A DNA stretch of 18,865 nt, taken from assembly GCA_031290855.1 (NCBI GenBank), contig JAISLM010000159.1:1-18865 (forward strand). The letters run 5' to 3'. The notes beneath the pieces are model-generated. The model was not told the DNA's origin. It searched no databases and saw nothing but the letters and a program-made list of their open reading frames with translations. The DNA is from Spirochaetaceae bacterium (GTDB lineage Bacteria > Spirochaetota > Spirochaetia > Treponematales > Breznakiellaceae). Shown one piece after another: positions 14,860 to 18,865 of the stretch (position 1 is its first letter; every line of letters begins with the position of its first letter). The translations under genes were made by a program, and so were the position numbers.

Positions 14860-14888
14860 GTGACTGGACGGAGGGATTTTGGTAGAAT
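14860..14888 (+). promoter_or_regulatory. Candidate promoter overlapping the XPB gene start
   Basis: GTGACT (14860-14865) and TAGAAT (14883-14888) are 17 bp apart, four and five of six bases matching consensus. The -10 box overlaps the ATG at 14887, so a transcript from it could only use the ATG at 14896, without a leader. GGAGGG at about 14870 would instead serve the ATG at 14887 from an upstream promoter. Confidence 0.4.
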
Positions 14889-16593
14889 GGACGGCATGGC
14901 CGTGTTTTGTAAGGAGGACCGGGGATCGCTGCCCCTGATCGTGCAGGGGGACGGCAGCGTTCTGCTCGACGTGCATGCTCCCGGCGCGGAGGAGGCGCGG
15001 GCCGCCCTGATGCCTTTTGCGGGCCTCGAAAAGTCGCCGGAGCATATCCACACATACCGTATCAGCCCGCTGTCCCTGTGGAACGCGGCGAGCGCGGGCC
15101 TCGACGCGGGGGCTGTGGCGTCGGCGCTCGACCGGTACAGCCGTTACGAGCTGCCGGACGGACTTCTGGAAGCTTTTACCGGCATCATCGAGCGTTTCGG
15201 CAAGCTGCGGCTTAGGCCCGCGGGCGATTCCCTGCTGCTGGAATGCGCCGACTCCGCGGTTTACGCGCAGGTTGAGGCGGCCCCTCCCCTAAAAAACGCG
15301 CCGCGGCCTGCCGAAAACTCTTTTTTGATCAGGCCGGAGGAGCGCGGAACGGTGAAGTGGGAGCTTATCAAGCTTGGCTGGCCTGTGAGGGACGAAGCCC
15401 CGCTCGTTTCCGGCGAGCCGCTTGAGCTTGGACTAAGGGAGGGCCGGGCGCTTTCCGGGCTGCCCTTCGCTCTGCGCGATTACCAGGCGGAGGCCGTGAA
15501 GGCGGTGCTGGGCGGCGGAGGCGCGGGGGGCGGCTACGGGGTTGTCGCCCTTCCCTGCGGCGCGGGCAAAACGATGGTCGGTATGGCGATGATGGCCGCC
15601 CTGAAGACGAGCACGCTGGTTTTAACGGCGAACAGTATGTCCGTCCGCCAGTGGATGGACGAGCTTTTGGACAAGACCACGCTGACACGGGAACAGATTG
15701 CGGAGTTTTCAGGGTCTTCCAAGTCCGTAGCGCCGGTAACGATAGCGACGTACCAGATTTTAACGTGGCGGCGCAAACAGGACGGCGGTTTCCCGCACTT
15801 CAAGCTGTTTCGCGCCCGCCCCTGGGGGCTTATCGTCTACGACGAGGCGCACCTGCTTCCCGCGCCCGTGTTCCGCATAACGGCGGAACTGCAAGCCGTG
15901 CGGCGGCTGGGGCTTACCGCGACACTGGTACGGGAGGACGGCGCGGAGGACGCGGTTTTTTGCCTTGTCGGGCCCAAACGCTACGATGTTCCGTGGAAGG
16001 TTTTGGAGCGCAAGGGCTGGATAGCGGAGGCTTTCTGCGTGGAGGTTTCGGTTCCTCTGCCCGAAAACCTGAAGATACCTTACACGATGGCGGAAAAACG
16101 TGAAAAGTACCGGATGGCGAGCGAGAATCCGCTCAAGATCGGGATCGTGAAGGAGCTTGTCCAGACGCATCCCGACGACCGCATACTCGTGATCGGCCAG
16201 TACCTGCGCCAGTTGGAGGAAACGGCCCGCGCGCTGGAGGCTCCGCTGATAACGGGCAAGACCTCCGTCACCGGGCGGGAACAGGTATACGGCGCGTTCA
16301 GGCGGGGCGAGGCGCGGGTGATCGTGGTTTCCAGGGTGTCCAACTTTGCCGTCGACCTGCCTGACGCTTCGATGGCGATTCAGATTTCCGGCAGTTTCGG
16401 TTCACGGCAGGAGGAGGCGCAGCGTCTTGGCCGCATAATCCGCCCCAAACAGCGCAGTTCCTACTTCTATACGCTTGTGTCGCGGCACACGGCGGAGGAA
16501 GATTTCGCGCTAAAACGCCGTCAATTCCTGAGCGAGCAGGGCTACAAATACTCCTCCATGCGGATTCCGGCCCCGCCCGGCGGCGGGGACTGA
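14887..16593 (+). CDS. XPB/ERCC3-like superfamily 2 DNA helicase
   Basis: A 3'-5' ATP-dependent DNA translocase of the XPB (TFIIH) group, presumably in DNA repair. The 568-residue product (from 14887) has an N-terminal region of about 190 residues with damage-recognition-like character, then FALRDYQAEAV (Q-motif region), Walker A PCGAGKT at 223-229, DEAH at 319-322, LTATL from 343, and the RED motif at 349-351, diagnostic for XPB. The second RecA domain has TGKTSVTGREQV, then QRLGRIIRPK from 512, where motif VI lies. Starts at 14860 (GTG), 14887 and 14896 are possible; GGAGGG 11 nt upstream favours 14887. Bacterial XPB proteins are known in several phyla including treponemes. No nuclease partner such as Bax1 is adjacent. 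The stop codon is within a tandem repeat. Confidence 0.95.
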   Translation: MDGMAVFCKEDRGSLPLIVQGDGSVLLDVHAPGAEEARAALMPFAGLEKSPEHIHTYRISPLSLWNAASAGLDAGAVASALDRYSRYELPDGLLEAFTGIIERFGKLRLRPAGDSLLLECADSAVYAQVEAAPPLKNAPRPAENSFLIRPEERGTVKWELIKLGWPVRDEAPLVSGEPLELGLREGRALSGLPFALRDYQAEAVKAVLGGGGAGGGYGVVALPCGAGKTMVGMAMMAALKTSTLVLTANSMSVRQWMDELLDKTTLTREQIAEFSGSSKSVAPVTIATYQILTWRRKQDGGFPHFKLFRARPWGLIVYDEAHLLPAPVFRITAELQAVRRLGLTATLVREDGAEDAVFCLVGPKRYDVPWKVLERKGWIAEAFCVEVSVPLPENLKIPYTMAEKREKYRMASENPLKIGIVKELVQTHPDDRILVIGQYLRQLEETARALEAPLITGKTSVTGREQVYGAFRRGEARVIVVSRVSNFAVDLPDASMAIQISGSFGSRQEEAQRLGRIIRPKQRSSYFYTLVSRHTAEEDFALKRRQFLSEQGYKYSSMRIPAPPGGGD

Positions 16594-16735
16594 CCCCACG
16601 GCCCGGCCCGGCGTTTCCCGGCAACGGGGACAGACCCCCACGGCCCGGCCCGGCGTTTCCCGCCACGGGGACAGACCCCGCAGGCCGCCCCGGCGTTTCC
16701 CGGCGGCGGGGACAGACCCCCGCAGGCCCATAAGC
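16577..16735. repeat. 41-bp tandem repeat array overlapping the helicase stop
   Basis: The motif GACCCC preceded by GGGGAC(A/T) occurs at 16592, 16633, 16674 and 16715, an exact 41-bp period with a shared GGCGTTTCCCG core. Each GGGGACAGACCCC can form a small stem. The first unit has T instead of A, which gives the TGA stop of the helicase. The array fills the gap before the convergent modC end and may stop transcripts from both sides. Confidence 0.9.
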
Positions 16736-16747
16736 GCCCCGCCGCTA

Positions 16748-17800
16748 TCACTGTTTTAGCGGGAGCAGGGCTTCCGGCGGCAGGAACAGCCTCCGGGGGA
16801 CGCTTTGGCCTGAGTATTTCGAGTACTTCCACCAGATTTCCTTCTTTTCCGCCGCGTCTTTCGCGTCCGCGTTGGTAAAAAGCACGACCTCCTCGAAAGG
16901 TTCGCAGGAGGTACGGCTCACGCTGAGCCGCACCTCGTTGAAGCCGCGCGGGATTTCCGCCGGTACAAGGTCATGGGCGCGTATCCCGACATGGGTGATG
17001 CCGCCGGCGCTTCCGTTCAGGCGGAGGGTCAGCCCCCAGTCCAGCGCGAACACTTCGTTTTCGGAAAGCCGCTTCACAGGCGAGATGTTCTTGCAGCCGG
17101 TAAGACGGGCCGCGTCCACCAGGCGCGGGTTTTTAAAGATCTCGCGGGTACCGCCCTTCACCATCACGCTGCCGCCGCTCATCACGGCAAGTTCCGGGCA
17201 GAGGCGGTACACCTCGTCCCGGTTGTGCGTAACAAGGATCGCGTTCCTGAAAACACCCTCCCCCTCCCTTTCGCCCAAAAGCTCCTGAAGCTGCAGTTGC
17301 ATATACTCCCGGAGCGTGGAGTCCAGGGCCGAGAAAGGCTCGTCGAACAGCGCCGCCTCCGGCGACGACGCCAGCATCCGGGCAAGCGCGGCCCTCTGCT
17401 GCTGTCCGCCCGAAAGCTGCCTGGGGTAGCGCTTTTCCAGCCCTGCCAGGCCGAAGCGTTCAATCCAGCCTGACGCGCCGGCGCGGCCCGCGCCCGGCGG
17501 GGCGCAGATGTTCTCCAGCACCGTCATGTTGGGAAACAGCGCGTAGTTCTGGAACAGGTAGCCCGTCCGCCGCTCCTGTGGACGCAGGTTTACCCGCTTC
17601 GCCGAATCGAACAGAATCCTCCCGTCCACCGCGATAAGACCTTCGTCCGGCGTTTCTATGCCGGCTATGCATTTCAGCGTGATGCTTTTCCCGGAACCGG
17701 AAGGACCGAGTATGCCCAGGCAGCCGCCGCCGCTCTCAAAATCAAGTTCCAGCGTGAAGGCGGGGGAAAGCTTCTTGCGGATGCTGACCCTTATGCTCAC
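16748..17800 (-). CDS. modC: Molybdate ABC transporter ATP-binding protein ModC
   Basis: The cytoplasmic ATPase that drives molybdate (or tungstate) import with ModB. The 350-residue product has Walker A GPSGSGKS at 32-39, the Q-loop FQNYALFP, signature LSGGQQQR at 129-136, Walker B ALFDEP at 150-155, and the switch His in ILVTHNRDEV at about 192. A C-terminal domain of about 120 residues (from CKNISPVKRL) is the likely oxyanion-sensing TOBE-like part. The start is the GTG at 17800, in a 4-nt GTGA overlap with the modB stop, which gives translational coupling; the longer open frame upstream is the modB gene in another frame. A related sulfate transporter ATPase cannot be fully excluded, but ModB beside it favours molybdate. 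Confidence 0.9.
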   Translation of the reverse strand: MSIRVSIRKKLSPAFTLELDFESGGGCLGILGPSGSGKSITLKCIAGIETPDEGLIAVDGRILFDSAKRVNLRPQERRTGYLFQNYALFPNMTVLENICAPPGAGRAGASGWIERFGLAGLEKRYPRQLSGGQQQRAALARMLASSPEAALFDEPFSALDSTLREYMQLQLQELLGEREGEGVFRNAILVTHNRDEVYRLCPELAVMSGGSVMVKGGTREIFKNPRLVDAARLTGCKNISPVKRLSENEVFALDWGLTLRLNGSAGGITHVGIRAHDLVPAEIPRGFNEVRLSVSRTSCEPFEEVVLFTNADAKDAAEKKEIWWKYSKYSGQSVPRRLFLPPEALLPLKQ

Positions 17801-18456
17801 CGCTTTTTCCCGGCAAAGAAGTTCAGGAGCGCGACCACGATGAACGAGAACAGCACGATGATCAGCACGTAGCGGCCCGCCTCGCCGGTGTTGCCCGCCG
17901 CCGTTTCCGAGTATATCGCGAGCGGGAGGGTGCGGGTTATCCCCGCTATGTTTCCCGCGATCATCGCGGTCGCGCCGAATTCGCCAAGGCCGCGGGCGAA
18001 GGCCAGCACCGCGCCGCCCGCTATGCCGCTGCGCGCCGCGGGCAGACTTACCCGCCAAAAGATTTCCGCCTCGCCCAGGCCGAGCGTGCGGGCGGCGTAG
18101 ACCAGTTCCGGCTCGACCTGTTCCAGCGCGCCCCGCGCCGAGCGGTACATCAGCGGGAACGATATAAGCACCGAGGCCAGCACCGTCGAGCCCCACGAAA
18201 ACGCTATCTTTATGCCGAAAAAGTGGACGAAGAATCTGCCGACAGGCCCGCGCAGGCCGAAGACGTACAGCAGGAAGAAACCCGCCACCGTCGGCGGCAG
18301 CACCAAAGGCAGCGTCAAAACCCCGTCCAGCGCCATCTTCAGCGCCCGGCTCCGTATCCCGGCGACCCAGGCCGCCGCCGCAAGCCCCAGGAAAAAGCTT
18401 ACCGCGATAGAGACGGCGGCGGTTTTGCACGATATAAGTACCGGCGTCAGATCCAT
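17797..18456 (-). CDS. modB: Molybdate ABC transporter permease ModB
   Basis: The inner-membrane channel of the molybdate importer. The 219-residue product has about five to six transmembrane helices, the LPLVLPPTVAGFFLL segment typical of ModB, and the EAA loop that contacts ModC (AARTLGLGEAEIFWRVSLPA) followed by GALLAFARGLGEFGAT-type sequence (here VLAFARGLGEFGATAM). The ATG at 18456 has AGGAGG 9 nt upstream; an in-frame start at 18513 would add 19 residues. First gene of the modBC pair. The binding protein ModA, usually just upstream, is not present: only 197 bp of spacer separate it from the next, divergent gene. Molybdate binding is inferred by family. Confidence 0.93.
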   Translation of the reverse strand: MDLTPVLISCKTAAVSIAVSFFLGLAAAAWVAGIRSRALKMALDGVLTLPLVLPPTVAGFFLLYVFGLRGPVGRFFVHFFGIKIAFSWGSTVLASVLISFPLMYRSARGALEQVEPELVYAARTLGLGEAEIFWRVSLPAARSGIAGGAVLAFARGLGEFGATAMIAGNIAGITRTLPLAIYSETAAGNTGEAGRYVLIIVLFSFIVVALLNFFAGKKR

Positions 18457-18478
18457 TCTTTCTGGCCTCCTGTTCCGT

Positions 18479-18507
18479 ACATTGAAGCAAGGCAAATTGT
18501 TTGTCAA
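18479..18507 (-). promoter_or_regulatory. Weak candidate promoter for modBC
   Basis: On the minus strand a perfect TTGACA (18507-18502) is followed after 17 bp by CAATGT (18484-18479), a poor -10. It lies in the only AT-rich part upstream of modB. No ModE-box palindrome is visible. Confidence 0.3.
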
Positions 18508-18653
18508 GAGCATACGCCGCCCGCAATTCCGGTTTCAAAATGAAGCGCCCCGCCGCTCCGCCGGAAGGCCGAAGGTACTTTCCGGTTCGGCTCCCTCTCC
18601 TTTTTTTCTCCGTATGTTAAAGCAAAACGCGGGCAAGCGCACATATATTTTAC

Positions 18654-18865
18654 ATGAGAACTTTACGAATGCTGAAACAGGGCGTGTGGTACGAAATCAT
18701 TACCCGCGTCAACAACCGGGAACCCCTGTTCCGAGGGGGCCGGGCGCCGGCGCTGTTCGACCGGGTGTTCCGGGAGACCGCGCACAGGTTTGTCTTCGCG
18801 GTCCGGGGCTTGAGTCTTGCCGGCGACCGGCTGGCCTTTTACATCAGGCCCGCGGACGGGTTCGA
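18654..18865 (+). CDS. REP-associated (IS200-like, Y1) transposase-like protein, partial, HUH motif missing
   Basis: The frame is open from the ATG at 18654 to the window edge (70 codons), so only the N-terminal part is visible. It aligns with the Y1/RAYT N-terminal pattern: LKQGVWYEIITRVNNREPLF matches the usual GxYYHVTxRxNxRxxIF, and a helix FDRVFRETAHRFVFAV follows as in the family. Where the family has LMPNHYHLLV with the two catalytic histidines, this protein has LAGDRLAFYI and no histidine. The call is from pattern recognition, not a search. The gene is divergent from modB, has no Shine-Dalgarno sequence, and a TATATT box lies 4 nt before the ATG. If right, it is a domesticated or inactive relative. 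Confidence 0.55.
   Translation, partial: MRTLRMLKQGVWYEIITRVNNREPLFRGGRAPALFDRVFRETAHRFVFAVRGLSLAGDRLAFYIRPADGF

Noticed and set aside
16748..18538. A single 596-residue ModC-like protein
   Set aside because: The N-terminal 245 residues are modB DNA read in the wrong frame; modC starts at the GTG overlapping the modB stop.

Overview
The window most likely comes from a spirochaete, probably a gut-type Treponema or close relative. This is inferred from gene content: a full-length cobalamin-dependent MetH, a bacterial XPB-type helicase (known from treponemes), a biotin/Na+ oxaloacetate decarboxylase operon, CheW, and dispersed palindromic repeats. There is no rRNA or tRNA in the window to confirm it. 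The left part (to about 8.2 kb) looks moderately GC-rich, while most of the right part, notably metH and the XPB gene, is visibly richer in GC.

Layout. 1-249: noncoding composite of nested hairpins with a terminator. 250-840: cheW on the minus strand, with a strong promoter and a partly duplicated start that makes a small upstream ORF. 856-4404: minus-strand operon oadG-oadA-oadB for a Na+-pumping biotin decarboxylase, with a possible attenuator between oadG and oadA. 4487-5629: repeat-rich spacer with a decayed IS3-family element. 5742-7037: NCS2/AzgA-type purine permease (+), convergent with a secreted TPR protein (7080-8162, -). 8163-8965: 800 bp without a convincing gene, holding two copies of a palindromic repeat and a possible trace of a group II intron 3' end. 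8966-12628: metH (+), with a GC-rich palindromic insertion kept in frame in an interdomain linker. 12629-13177: spacer with terminator-like hairpins and a perfect 42-bp palindrome. 13178-14257: orphan CcrM/M.HinfI-like adenine methyltransferase (-). 14258-14886: spacer. 14887-16593: XPB-like helicase (+), whose stop codon lies in a 41-bp tandem repeat. 16748-18456: modB-modC molybdate transporter genes (-) without modA. 18654-end: start of a REP-associated-transposase-like protein (+) that lacks the HUH histidines.

The genes are mainly housekeeping and transport: energy coupling through a Na+ gradient, purine uptake, methionine synthesis, molybdate uptake, chemotaxis, DNA methylation and repair. 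The unusual part is the noncoding DNA. At least two palindromic repeat families occur repeatedly between genes (and a separate GC-rich palindromic array inside metH), and an IS200/RAYT-like gene begins at the right edge. A REPIN-like mobile-repeat system is a reasonable hypothesis. A second pattern is that metH, the methyltransferase and the helicase have promoter-like hexamers so close to the start codon that leaderless mRNAs are possible.
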